Source of the DNA: Chitinophagaceae bacterium
GTDB taxonomy: Bacteria; Bacteroidota; Bacteroidia; Chitinophagales; Chitinophagaceae
Length of the DNA stretch: 64,000 nucleotides
Assembly: GCA_016710935.1 (NCBI GenBank)
Contig: JADJTY010000005.1
Coordinates: 186,001-250,000, forward strand
Reading direction: 5' to 3'
Shown here: in pieces, positions 25,806-34,170 of the stretch
Layout of the letters: each line of letters opens with the position of its first letter
Position numbering within the stretch: the first letter of the stretch is position 1
Notes under the pieces: generated by a model
Told to the model about the DNA's origin: nothing
Databases searched by the model: none
Seen by the model: only the letters and a program-made list of their open reading frames with translations
Made by a program: the position numbers and the translations under genes

Positions 25806-26791
25806 GAATACCCCAATTGCGCCTCCACCTCCTTCGGTAACGCCGGCAATTTCTTCCTATCCACTAAAAAACTATTCAGTTGCGACAGTTCTTTAAAAAT
25901 ATAATGCTTGTCCATCGCTGCTCTTAAATAACCGGCACCGGTACTGCCACCGGTACCTATACGGGTACCAATCATACGTTGCACCATATTAATGTGGCGG
26001 CTGCGCCAGTTGCTTAACTGATTGTCAATTTCCAAAAGCGTATCCAGCAACTGAAAAGGCTGTTCCAGCATGGGATATCCATGATACATCATGATAAACA
26101 AAGCCGACCGGCAGGCTTTGGGCGTAAGATTTCTCTCCACATTTTCATCTGCTTTATTAAAAATGGTTTCAAATGCAGCAGCATTATTTTTTTCTGCTTC
26201 TGCCAAACTACCCACATAAACCTGCTGGTAAATTTTCCAGAAATCTTCTGTAATAAAAGGCATTCTTTCCAGCCAGGCATTAATTAATTCAATAACACTC
26301 TTGCCGCTTTCCGCATCTTTAATAATGGCAATATCTTTTTCTTTCAGTTGGGAAGTGTAATAATTTTGTCCGTGGCGGTGCTCAAACTTTAAACCCAGTT
26401 TTGCTTCCAGCACCTTAAACTGGTAACTCTGAAAACCAGATGCAGGCCGCAGCATATCCCTGAAGTCGAGAAAATCCATCGGCGTCATCGTTTCCATAAT
26501 ATCTATCTGCTGCACCAGTACTTTTAAAATAGTAACTACCCTCTTTAAACGGTGTACCACGGTTTGCATTTCGGGACTGTTATCATTTACCACGGGCTTA
26601 TTCATAATATCAATAACCGAGTTCACTTCAAATAATATCTGTTTAAACCACAGTTCATAAGCCTGGTGAATAATGATGAAAAGCATTTCATCGTGCGCCG
26701 GTTCCCTTCCATCCTTAAAACTTTCAGGATCCTGTGCTTCAGTAATTTTTTCCAGTTGCAGGTAATCTGCATAATAAACGGCCTTTTCCAT
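25802..26791 (-). CDS. kynA: Tryptophan 2,3-dioxygenase family
   Basis: 329 aa all-alpha haem protein. Conserved segments: HDEMLFIIIHQAYELWFKQ (the first His and Tyr/Phe at the haem pocket), FRDMLRPASGFQSYQF, and SRHINMVQRMIGTRIGTGGS, in which the axial His and the substrate-binding Thr are expected. It opens the indole ring of L-Trp to N-formylkynurenine in the cytoplasm, the first step of Trp breakdown. No other kyn genes are adjacent. The stop codon is supplied by the inverted REP; element D (26825-26921) lies in the promoter region. A TAAGTTTG -7-like box on the minus strand is at 26810-26817. Confidence 0.9.
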   Translation of the reverse strand: MEKAVYYADYLQLEKITEAQDPESFKDGREPAHDEMLFIIIHQAYELWFKQILFEVNSVIDIMNKPVVNDNSPEMQTVVHRLKRVVTILKVLVQQIDIMETMTPMDFLDFRDMLRPASGFQSYQFKVLEAKLGLKFEHRHGQNYYTSQLKEKDIAIIKDAESGKSVIELINAWLERMPFITEDFWKIYQQVYVGSLAEAEKNNAAAFETIFNKADENVERNLTPKACRSALFIMMYHGYPMLEQPFQLLDTLLEIDNQLSNWRSRHINMVQRMIGTRIGTGGSTGAGYLRAAMDKHYIFKELSQLNSFLVDRKKLPALPKEVEAQLGYS

Positions 26792-26824
26792 AATAGCATT
26801 TTAATGCAGCAAACTTACTGTTTT

Positions 26825-26921
26825 TAGTTGTCAGGCCACTACATGAGCCTTTAATTTTATAGACTCTTATTGTTTTAAAAAGACTTAGAAATTTGATCTC
26901 TGCTTTGTGGCCAGACAACTA
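26825..26921. repeat. MITE-like palindromic element, copy D
   Basis: 97 bp and the best preserved copy. Left end TAGTTGTCAGGCCACTA (26825-26841); right end on the minus strand TAGTTGTCTGGCCACAA (26905-26921), 15 of 17 identical. Unlike the other copies it lies between divergent genes (kynA and the porin-like gene) and so inside a regulatory region. Confidence 0.78.
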
Positions 26922-27048
26922 CGCTACCTTTTGTTAACCGTTAGTGAACGCAAATCCCTTTAACAAATCCTTTAGTAAAATAAAAAAGCATGGCATCATT
27001 TTCTAATTAAAAAAAATCCAAGCAGACCCTTAAACCCTGCAACCAACT

Positions 27049-27714
27049 ATGATCAGAAAAATTTTCTTTTCCATCATCAGTATATTGATGATAAACTCCC
27101 TTCATGCACAGGTCAGTTACGGCATCAGGGCCGGTGCCAACTTTGCCAAATGGCAGGGCGACGATCTGCAGGTAATTGAAGACCTGCTGGATAAAACCGA
27201 CGGCTATGTTGTAACTAAAGGCAAAACCGGCTGGCATGTGGGCGGTTATGTAAACATCCCCATCAGCAACACTTTTTCTTTTGAGCCCGGCCTGGCCTAC
27301 TCAAAAAAAGGGTACAGCATTAAAGGCGATGTGCAGATTCCTGTTTTAAAAATATTGGCTATTAATGCCGGTGCACAGGTGCAACAGCATTATATAGATA
27401 TGCCCCTGGTTCTTAAAGCAAATGTGTACAAAGGTTTGCAGGTATATGCAGGTCCGCAGATTTCTTACTTAGTTAGAAGCACCTTAAATGCGAAGCTTGG
27501 CGTACTCGGTATCAACATTTTTAACCGTGGTTTTGGTATTACCGAGCGCTTCAATAAGGTTGATATGGGTTTAACCGGCGGCATTGGCTACCAGTTTGAG
27601 AATGGCCTTAATGTACAGGCCGGCTACGATTATGGATTATCTAAACTTGATAGAAATGATAATTACCTGGCTTATAACCGGGTAGTAAAAGTTTCGGTTG
27701 GTTTTAGTTTTTAG
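27049..27714 (+). CDS. PorT-family outer-membrane beta-barrel protein
   Basis: 221 aa with a signal peptide (ends at NSLHAQ). After it come alternating beta-strands typical of OmpA-like/PorT barrels: SYGIRAGANFAKWQG, WHVGGYVNIPI, FEPGLAYSKKGY, DMPLVLKANV, LQVYAGPQISYLV, and a C-terminal strand ending VVKVSVGFSF with the aromatic last residue recognised by the BAM machinery. It is an outer-membrane protein of unknown function; PorT itself is a T9SS-linked protein, but this family is large and a T9SS role is not implied. Confidence 0.85.
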   Translation: MIRKIFFSIISILMINSLHAQVSYGIRAGANFAKWQGDDLQVIEDLLDKTDGYVVTKGKTGWHVGGYVNIPISNTFSFEPGLAYSKKGYSIKGDVQIPVLKILAINAGAQVQQHYIDMPLVLKANVYKGLQVYAGPQISYLVRSTLNAKLGVLGINIFNRGFGITERFNKVDMGLTGGIGYQFENGLNVQAGYDYGLSKLDRNDNYLAYNRVVKVSVGFSF

Positions 27715-27766
27715 TTGATGGTTAATGATGGAAATGCGGTATCCGGCAACGGGTACCGCTTTCTTT

Positions 27767-27795
27767 TTGCCAGAAAATGATTTTCCCTAAATTTG
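27767..27795 (+). promoter_or_regulatory. Bacteroidota-type promoter for the yebC-like gene
   Basis: TTG at 27767-27769 and TAAATTTG at 27788-27795, 18 bp apart, match the Bacteroidota primary-sigma consensus (TTG, about 19 bp, TAnnTTTG). Transcription would start near 27802 and the leader would consist almost only of the 8-bp repeats that follow. Confidence 0.6.
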
Positions 27796-27811
27796 CAACC
27801 CGGCCAAACCA

Positions 27812-27875
27812 ATTAACGGATTAACGGATTAACGGATTAACGGATTAACGGATTAACAGATTAACCAATTAACCA
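27812..27875 (+). repeat. 8-bp tandem repeat in the yebC leader
   Basis: Five perfect ATTAACGG units (27812-27851), then ATTAACAG and two ATTAACCA units, ending 5 bp before the ATG at 27881. The array lies between the promoter and the start codon, so a change in copy number would alter the 5' leader length. Confidence 0.85.
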
Positions 27876-27880
27876 ATATT

Positions 27881-28591
27881 ATGGGAAGAATATTTGAAGT
27901 TAGAAAAAGTGCCATGTTTGCCCGCTGGGATAAAATGGCCAAAAATTTTACCCGTATAGGTAAAGAGATTGCCATTGCAGTAAAATCAAGCGGACCCGAC
28001 CCTGATAACAACCCTGCTTTAAGAAGATGCTATATCAATGCCAGAGCTTGTGGCATGCCTAAAGACCGTGTAGAAGCCGCCATTAAAAGGGCAATGGGAA
28101 AGGATACCAGCAATTACGAAGAGATCATGTATGAAGGCTATGCACCGCATGGCATTGCCATACTGGTAGAAACTGCAACAGATAACCCCACAAGAACCGT
28201 TGCCAACGTGAGGATGCATTTTACCAAAGGACAGGGATCTTTGGGAACTACCGGCAGTGTGGCTTTTGGTTTTACACATATGGCTGAATTTAAAATTAAA
28301 GGCGACGGCGTGAATGTTGATGACCTTGAATTTGAACTGATTGATTTTGGTTTGGAAGAAATTGGAGAAGATGCCGAAGGCAATGTGATCATCCGTACAA
28401 AATTTAATGAGTACGGCAATATGAGTAAGGCCCTGGAAGAAAAGAAAATTGAAGTAACCAGTGCGGAGCTTACCTGGATACCATCCAATACCATGGAGTT
28501 AAGCGAAGAGCAGGCCAATGATGTTTTAAAAATGGTGGATCACTTGGAACAGGATGATGATGTACAGAAAGTGTATCATAATCTTAAATAA
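27881..28591 (+). CDS. YebC/PmpR-family protein (TACO1-like)
   Basis: 236 aa, the usual length. Starts MGRIFEVRKSAMFARWDKMAK with the family-typical RKSAMFAR-like region, then NPALRRCYINARACGMPKDRVEAAIKRA, YEGYAPHGIAILVE and LGTTGSVAFGF. YebC proteins were called transcription regulators; newer work assigns bacterial and mitochondrial members to easing ribosome stalling on difficult (for example proline-rich) sequences. Its leader is the ATTAACGG array with a promoter just upstream. A bidirectional-looking terminator follows. Confidence 0.92.
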   Translation: MGRIFEVRKSAMFARWDKMAKNFTRIGKEIAIAVKSSGPDPDNNPALRRCYINARACGMPKDRVEAAIKRAMGKDTSNYEEIMYEGYAPHGIAILVETATDNPTRTVANVRMHFTKGQGSLGTTGSVAFGFTHMAEFKIKGDGVNVDDLEFELIDFGLEEIGEDAEGNVIIRTKFNEYGNMSKALEEKKIEVTSAELTWIPSNTMELSEEQANDVLKMVDHLEQDDDVQKVYHNLK

Positions 28592-28596
28592 ATAAG

Positions 28597-28620
28597 AGCC
28601 GCTTTTTTAGCGGCTTTTTT
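28597..28620 (+). terminator. Intrinsic terminator after yebC
   Basis: AGCCGCT (28597-28603), TTTTT loop, AGCGGCT (28609-28615), then a T-run to 28620. It lies between convergent genes and overlaps the phzF-like stop codon. Confidence 0.9.
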
Positions 28621-29398
28621 ATATCGTTATCTCTCCTTTCATGTAGAAAACCGCTTTGCCTTTAATCGTCACTCTATCCCCTCTCTGCTCACACCAAAGT
28701 TCACCGCCACGTTTCGATAATTGAAAAGCGTGCATTTTATCTTTGCCTAATTTTTCGGCCCAAAAAGGAATTAATTGTGCATGTGCCGAACCGGTTACGG
28801 GGTCTTCTGGAACGCCGCAATTGGGAGCAAAAAAGCGGGACACAAAATCGCAGTTGGTTCCGGGGGCTGTTACAATGATGCCAATAACATCTATTTTATT
28901 CAACAGCGTAATATCTGGCTTTACCGCTAAAATATCTTTTTGCGTATTCAGTTCAACAATATAATCACGGTTTTTATATACACCTAAATGTTCGGTAATG
29001 CCTAAGCCTTGCATTAATTCTTCCGGGTAATCCGAAACCCTTTCAGGTTTCCAGGAAGGAAAGTCCAGTGCAATGTATTCCCCGTCGCGATGCACTTTCA
29101 GCGGGCCGCTTAGCGAATAAAAGGTAATTGTATTTTTTTTATATCCCAGTAATTCAAACAGCACAAAGGCAGCCGCCAAAGTAGCATGGCCACAAAGATC
29201 AATTTCCAGTTCAGGTGTAAACCAACGAATATGAAATCCATCTTCTTTGGGCACAAAGAAAACTGTTTCAGCAAGATTATTTTCTTCAGCGATCTGTTGC
29301 ATTAATGAATCATCGATCCATTTATCCAGGGGAATTACAGCAGCAGGATTACCGCTAAACAATTTGTCAGCAAATGCATCAACCTGGTATAAAGTCAT
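28619..29398 (-). CDS. PhzF-family isomerase/epimerase-like protein
   Basis: 259 aa from the ATG at 29398 (MTLYQVDAFADKLFSGNPAAV); a TTG at 29407 is an unlikely alternative. Two-lobed DapF-like fold with the conserved Glu in NNLAETVFF, the DLCGHATLAAAFVLF loop and the second-lobe GSAHAQLIPFW. PhzF isomerises a phenazine precursor, but no phenazine genes are near and most bacterial homologues have unknown substrates. The upstream spacer to 29543 contains short degenerate repeats (CAATTAACAATGGGTAAC) of the same flavour as the heptamer arrays. Confidence 0.88.
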   Translation of the reverse strand: MTLYQVDAFADKLFSGNPAAVIPLDKWIDDSLMQQIAEENNLAETVFFVPKEDGFHIRWFTPELEIDLCGHATLAAAFVLFELLGYKKNTITFYSLSGPLKVHRDGEYIALDFPSWKPERVSDYPEELMQGLGITEHLGVYKNRDYIVELNTQKDILAVKPDITLLNKIDVIGIIVTAPGTNCDFVSRFFAPNCGVPEDPVTGSAHAQLIPFWAEKLGKDKMHAFQLSKRGGELWCEQRGDRVTIKGKAVFYMKGEITI

Positions 29399-29543
29399 AA
29401 TAGGCAATTAACAATGGGTAACAGGCAAAAAGTATTCAATTGACCCCCCTGGTGAGTTTTAATATTTCCAGAATTATTTCTCATATGATTTAGTGATCTT
29501 CCAATTGCTATATTACACAAATTGTCTATTGCCAATGGTATGT

Positions 29544-31925
29544 TTACTCCCGCATCATTTCCTTTATTACCGCAACAACATCTTCTGTATTGGGCTTGCT
29601 GAAATAATCGCCATCACTGCCATAGGATGGGCGGTGTGCTTTGCCGGTGATGGTCCTGGGCGATACATCCAGGTGCTTATAACCTCCCTGCTCTTCCATC
29701 ACTTTATTAAACATGTAAGCGGCAGCACCACCGGGTACATCTTCGTCAACAAAAACTATGCGGTTTGTTTTTTTAAGCGACTCTACAATGGTATGGTTGA
29801 TATCAAAAGGCAATAAAGTCTGTACATCCACCACCTCGCAACTAATACCCATTTTAGCAAGGGTTTCGGTTGCTTCCAGTACGATCCGTAAAGTAGAACC
29901 ATACGTTACAATGGTAACATCAGTTCCGTCTTTTACAATTTCGGGAACACCTAAAGGCACTGTATAAGCCATTAAATTGGAAGGTAATTTTTCTTTTAAG
30001 CGATACCCGTTTAAACATTCAATTACCAAACCAGGATCGTTGCCCTGCAATAAAGTATTGTACATACCTGCAGCCTGCACCATATTACGCGGCACACATA
30101 CATACATACCACGCAGTGCATTTATAACCACCCCCATTGGTGAGCCACTGTGCCAGATACCTTCAAGCCTGTGCCCCCTGGTTCTCACAATAAGCGGACA
30201 ACTTTGTTGCCCGGCCGTGCGGAAATGTGTGGTACAAACATCATCGCTCAATGGTTGTAAACCATATAATAAATAATCAAGGTATTGAATTTCTGCAATT
30301 GGGCGCAGGCCTCTTAATGCAAGGCCTATTCCCTGGCCTATAATAGTTAATTCACGTATACCTGTATCAAAGATCCTGTCTTTTCCATGTTTATCCTGCA
30401 GGCCGCTGAAGCCCTGGTTCACATCACCAATCTGACCAAGGTCTTCACCAAAAGCAAGCACTTTATTATTGGTTGTAAATAACTCATCAAAATACCTGTT
30501 CAACATATCAAAACCATTTACAACGGCTGCATCGTTATCGTATCGGGCTTTTATTTCGGGCACTTTTAATGCCGACCTGGGGCCCTGGCTATATAAAAAA
30601 CTATTGTACAGATCAGCATTAGATTTTTTCAGGTTTGCATAATATGTTTTTACAGCATTTGAAGTTTCATGATGGCCGGCAATATCAATTGCTGTTGCGA
30701 GCGTTTTCATGATATCCCTCCGTAAAGGCTCTCGTAAAGTGAACAAATCATCCGATATTTTTTTTACTGCCGGGTTTACCAACGCAACGGGTTCTAATAT
30801 TGCAACAGCTTTTGCAACCATTTCTTTAACAGGGTCAATATATTTGGCCCATGCTTTTTGCTTACTTTCCCTTACATGTGCCACAGCTTCTTCTTCAATA
30901 AGGTTTAATTCAGCTTCGTCTGCAAGTGCATTGGTAATGATCCATTCACGCATTTGCTTTAATCCATCCCACTCTTTCTCCCATTCCAAACGTTCGGCAG
31001 ATTTATATCTTTCATGACTTCCCGAAGTAGAATGCCCCTGGGGCTGGGTAATCTCCTCTATATGAAAAATTGCTGGTGTATGCGTGTCTCTTATTTTTTG
31101 AATGGCAGGCTCAATTACCTCACACATACCTGCATAATCCCAGCCTTTTAATTTATAAATATCAATACCGTTGGTACCTTCTTTTTTCTGAAAACCCTTA
31201 AGTGCATCGGAGACAGATGCTTTGGTTGTCTGGTATTTTTTTGGAACAGAGATCCCGTAACCATCGTCCCAGACAAAAACAGCCAATGGCACCTGTAATA
31301 CACCAACGGCATTGATGGTTTCCCAAAAATGGCCTTCACTGGTTGATGCGTCGCCGATGGTACAAAAACAAACTTCGTTTCCATCGGTACTCAGGTTGGT
31401 GAGGTTACTCAGTTCTTTAATTTTTCTGAACGCTTTTGAAGCATAGGCAAGTCCTAATGCACGGGGCATCTGGCTGGCTGTTGGTGCAATATCACTACTT
31501 ATATTTTTGAGATGGGCCAGGTTTAACCAGTTGCCGTTTTCATCAACAAACTTAGTGGCAAAGTGAGCGTTCATTTGCCTGCCGGCACTGAATGGATCAT
31601 TATTTACATCAGGATCGGCATATAACTGTGAAAAAAACTGTTCAACGGTTGCCAAATGATTGGCAAACATAAAAGTCTGATCACGGTAATACCCCGACCT
31701 GAAATCACCCGGTTTAAAAAATTTTGCAACAGCAACCTGTGCTATCTCCTTGCCATCTCCAAAAATGCCAAACTTGGCCTTGCCGGTAAGCACTTCTTTA
31801 CGGCCAAGTAAGCTGGTTTCCCGGCTTTGGCAGGCAAATGTATAATCCTTTAGTACCTCATTTCTGAAATTTTCGAAACTCAGTTTTTCCTCTAAAGCTG
31901 CATCGTTGTTGTTATTTGTATCCAT
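29544..31925 (-). CDS. Fused E1 alpha/beta 2-oxoacid dehydrogenase (branched-chain type)
   Basis: 793 aa. Residues ~1-400 are the E1-alpha part with the thiamine diphosphate motif IGDASTSEGHFWETIN and the DGYGIS loop. Residues ~450-793 are E1-beta (FGEDLGQIGDVNQG, GIRELTIIGQGIGLAL, EIQYLDYLLYG, TRGHRLEGIWHSGSP). The fusion of both subunits is typical of Bacteroidota. The enzyme decarboxylates a 2-oxoacid and acylates E2 lipoyl groups; branched-chain 2-oxoacids are most likely, giving iso-fatty-acid primers, but pyruvate cannot be excluded. No E2 or E3 gene is adjacent. A TATTTTTG -7 box on the minus strand is at 31945-31952. Confidence 0.9.
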   Translation of the reverse strand: MDTNNNNDAALEEKLSFENFRNEVLKDYTFACQSRETSLLGRKEVLTGKAKFGIFGDGKEIAQVAVAKFFKPGDFRSGYYRDQTFMFANHLATVEQFFSQLYADPDVNNDPFSAGRQMNAHFATKFVDENGNWLNLAHLKNISSDIAPTASQMPRALGLAYASKAFRKIKELSNLTNLSTDGNEVCFCTIGDASTSEGHFWETINAVGVLQVPLAVFVWDDGYGISVPKKYQTTKASVSDALKGFQKKEGTNGIDIYKLKGWDYAGMCEVIEPAIQKIRDTHTPAIFHIEEITQPQGHSTSGSHERYKSAERLEWEKEWDGLKQMREWIITNALADEAELNLIEEEAVAHVRESKQKAWAKYIDPVKEMVAKAVAILEPVALVNPAVKKISDDLFTLREPLRRDIMKTLATAIDIAGHHETSNAVKTYYANLKKSNADLYNSFLYSQGPRSALKVPEIKARYDNDAAVVNGFDMLNRYFDELFTTNNKVLAFGEDLGQIGDVNQGFSGLQDKHGKDRIFDTGIRELTIIGQGIGLALRGLRPIAEIQYLDYLLYGLQPLSDDVCTTHFRTAGQQSCPLIVRTRGHRLEGIWHSGSPMGVVINALRGMYVCVPRNMVQAAGMYNTLLQGNDPGLVIECLNGYRLKEKLPSNLMAYTVPLGVPEIVKDGTDVTIVTYGSTLRIVLEATETLAKMGISCEVVDVQTLLPFDINHTIVESLKKTNRIVFVDEDVPGGAAAYMFNKVMEEQGGYKHLDVSPRTITGKAHRPSYGSDGDYFSKPNTEDVVAVIKEMMRE

Positions 31926-32060
31926 AGCCTGATTTAATCCTGAACAAAAATATAAATTATAGAGCAGCTTTGTTAAAAATCTCCTAACAGGATAACAATT
32001 TATAAGAGATACAGTCGTTTTATTATCTTTATACCATTAACCTTAAAGAACAATCATAAT

Positions 32061-32534
32061 ATGAAACAATTATTTACATGTTTGTCCCTACTTTGTTTAC
32101 TGTCGGTTGCACGGGCACAAACCGGCACTGTACCAACCAGTTCTACTCAAAATGTATTAACTATTGCCCAGGCAGATGAACTGCTAACTTTAAAGGAAAC
32201 CGAATTTGATTTTGGAAAGATTCCACAAGGCAAGCCGGTTGTTCATATTTTTGAAGTAACCAACAAAAGTAATACCTCTTTAAAGATCAACAATATTAAT
32301 GCAAGCTGTGGTTGTACCACACCTGAATGGGAAAAGGATAAGGTTATAGCGCCGGGCGGAAACACTAAAATAACCGTTGGTTATAATGCAGCTGCAGAAG
32401 GGCCTTTTACAAAATTTATAACGGTAACCTATAACGATACCCAAAGTAAACAAATAACCATTAAAGGAGAAGTTTGGAAAACACCGGGCAGCTCTGCCCC
32501 TGAAAATAAAGCCATTAACGATTTAAAAAACTAA
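32061..32534 (+). CDS. DUF1573 domain protein, exported
   Basis: 157 aa with a signal peptide (ends near SVARAQ). One DUF1573 (ASH/MSP-like immunoglobulin-fold) domain with EFDFGKIPQGKPVVHIFEVTN and the conserved Cys pair in NASCGCTTPEW. Such proteins are abundant periplasmic or surface proteins of Bacteroidota with unknown function. A paralogue follows 20 bp downstream, making a two-gene operon. A TATCTTTA box lies upstream. Confidence 0.87.
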   Translation: MKQLFTCLSLLCLLSVARAQTGTVPTSSTQNVLTIAQADELLTLKETEFDFGKIPQGKPVVHIFEVTNKSNTSLKINNINASCGCTTPEWEKDKVIAPGGNTKITVGYNAAAEGPFTKFITVTYNDTQSKQITIKGEVWKTPGSSAPENKAINDLKN

Positions 32535-32554
32535 ACAACATAAATTAACCAATC

Positions 32555-33043
32555 ATGAAAAAATTATTCCTTTCACTTACTGCATTAACTTTCTCGGCTC
32601 TGCTGTTTGCTCAAAAAACAGTAGCTGATATTGCAAAATTTGAAACAGAAACTATTAACCAGGGTTATCTTAAGCAAAATGAACCAAAAGAAGTAAAGTT
32701 CATTGTTACAAACATCAGCAAAGAACCCATTATAATTGAGCAGGCTAACCCAACCTGCGGCTGTACCATGGGAGACTATACCAAATCTCCGATTGCACCG
32801 GGAGCTACCGGTTTTATCTCTGCTAAATTTAATGCTGCCAATGCAGGTCATTTTACAAAAAACCTGACTGTAAAGTTTGCAGGTGTTGATGAAATGAAAA
32901 GTATTACCATTACCGGTGATGTTTTGACTGCTGAAGAGTATGACAAATGGGCTGCTGAAGAGGCAAAGAAAAAACCAGAAGCTACCAGCACAAAACCAGC
33001 AACTGCTGCCAAAAATAAGACCGGTACAAAAAACAATAATTAA
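32555..33043 (+). CDS. DUF1573 domain protein with Lys/Ala/Thr-rich tail, exported
   Basis: 162 aa, signal peptide ending near SALLFAQ. DUF1573 domain (KEVKFIVTNISKEPIIIEQANPTCGCTMG has the same Cys-Gly-Cys motif), then a low-complexity C-terminal tail rich in Lys, Ala, Thr and Asn from about residue 130. Second gene of the DUF1573 pair, probably a tandem duplication; the paralogue lacks the tail. Terminated by the hairpin at 33071-33098. Confidence 0.87.
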   Translation: MKKLFLSLTALTFSALLFAQKTVADIAKFETETINQGYLKQNEPKEVKFIVTNISKEPIIIEQANPTCGCTMGDYTKSPIAPGATGFISAKFNAANAGHFTKNLTVKFAGVDEMKSITITGDVLTAEEYDKWAAEEAKKKPEATSTKPATAAKNKTGTKNNN

Positions 33044-33070
33044 TACCGAAAGCATATTTATATAAATAAA

Positions 33071-33098
33071 GCCCCCTGCAAAACCTGCGGGGGCTTTT
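33071..33098 (+). terminator. Intrinsic terminator after the DUF1573 operon
   Basis: GCCCCC (33071-33076) pairs with GGGGGC (33089-33094), followed by TTTTGTTTT. Confidence 0.88.
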
Positions 33099-33229
33099 GT
33101 TTTAGGCAAATCTGCTGAAAACAATTTGTGTAATAGCCATTAAATCTTTACACTTACTATAATAAAATTCAAAAGTATCCGTTTATATCTTATCTGCACT
33201 GAAACCTATAAAAAACTAAAGCTTAACCT

Positions 33230-33343
33230 ATGAAAAAAGGTAATTACCTGCTTGTTGAAACTGAATACACCCCTACGTATTTTTACCAGGTAATTCCTGC
33301 AGAATCAAAACACTTACACTACTTTTTACCGTTTTTTTATTAA
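33230..33343 (+). CDS. Possible 37-codon small ORF
   Basis: Starts MKKGNYLLVETEY and ends in an aromatic-rich HLHYFLPFFY. No family is recognised and no leader motif supports it. It is the only reading frame that looks coding in the 33099-33475 spacer. GGTAATTACCTGC is partly repeated near 33288 (GGTAATTCCTGC). It may be chance. Confidence 0.2.
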   Translation: MKKGNYLLVETEYTPTYFYQVIPAESKHLHYFLPFFY

Positions 33344-33475
33344 TGCAAATAACTTACGCAAAACTTCCCTAACCCGTTTTGCCAATGAATTTATCAGTAA
33401 ATAATCTTCTGTAACAAAATTCGTGTGCTAACAACTTAAAGATTTTTGTTTTTATGGATTGTTTGGATAACAATG

Positions 33476-33503
33476 AAACCCCTCTTTCTAGAGGGGTTTT
33501 TGT
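33476..33503 (+). terminator. Orphan intrinsic terminator
   Basis: AAACCCCTCT (33476-33485), TTCT loop, AGAGGGGTTT (33490-33499) and a T-run. No convincing gene precedes it within 370 bp, so it may end a small RNA or a leader transcript upstream of the peroxiredoxin. A tiny frame starting at 33454 runs through the hairpin and is probably chance. Confidence 0.8.
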
Positions 33504-33572
33504 TTGAACCAAATGGGATAAATTCTGTTTATGTGAATAGAGCAATATTCATCTTTAAAAAAATTACAATTT

Positions 33573-34046
33573 ATGAACCTTACAGTTGGACAAACAGCAC
33601 CGGAGTTTACGTTATTCAATACAGATAAAAACAAAGTAAGCCTTTCGGGTTATTGGGGCAAGACTGTGTTGCTTTTATTTTTCCCGCAGGCATTTACGGG
33701 GGTATGCACGAAAGAACTATGTGCAGTAAGGGATGATATAAGCCGTTATAGTAATATAAATGCTGAGGTGATTGGTATTTCGGTGGATTCCGTTTTTACA
33801 CTGAATAAATACAAGGAAGATCAGCAATACAATTTCCCGTTATTGAGCGATTTTAACAAGGAAGTTTCTGCGCTGTACGGGGCCTTGTATACCGATTGGA
33901 TCCTGGATATGAAAGGCGTTAGTAAAAGAGCAGCCTTTATTGTGGATAAAGAGGGAATATTGTCTTATACCGAAGTACTGGAAAATGCCGGTGAAATGCC
34001 CGATTTTACTGCAATAAATGAAAAAATTGCAGCTTTATCAGCCTAA
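33573..34046 (+). CDS. Peroxiredoxin (AhpC/TSA-type, PrxQ/AhpE-like)
   Basis: 157 aa thioredoxin-fold protein. The peroxidatic Cys is C45 in the P-x3-T-x2-C motif PQAFTGVC; C50 follows five residues later (CTKELC), the spacing of the resolving Cys in PrxQ/BCP enzymes, while the FTGVCTKEL context is closer to AhpE. It reduces hydrogen and organic peroxides in the cytoplasm using thiol reductants. No signal peptide. It stands alone between an orphan terminator and a T9SS-tail gene. Confidence 0.9.
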   Translation: MNLTVGQTAPEFTLFNTDKNKVSLSGYWGKTVLLLFFPQAFTGVCTKELCAVRDDISRYSNINAEVIGISVDSVFTLNKYKEDQQYNFPLLSDFNKEVSALYGALYTDWILDMKGVSKRAAFIVDKEGILSYTEVLENAGEMPDFTAINEKIAALSA

Positions 34047-34170
34047 AACATCATTTGGGGGTAATTTCCGGTAAACAAATACATTTTTTTTGTACTTTAG
34101 CTTGTAATTATGTAATAAACTAACAGACAAACTATTGCTGAATCAAAACATTTTCTATATTTTTACTTAG

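Noticed and set aside
27812..27875. Possible CRISPR-like array
   Set aside because: Units are 8 bp without spacers and there are no cas genes; it is a simple tandem repeat.
32585..33124. 179-codon frame antisense to the second DUF1573 gene
   Set aside because: Shadow frame; the DUF1573 gene has a signal peptide and family motifs.
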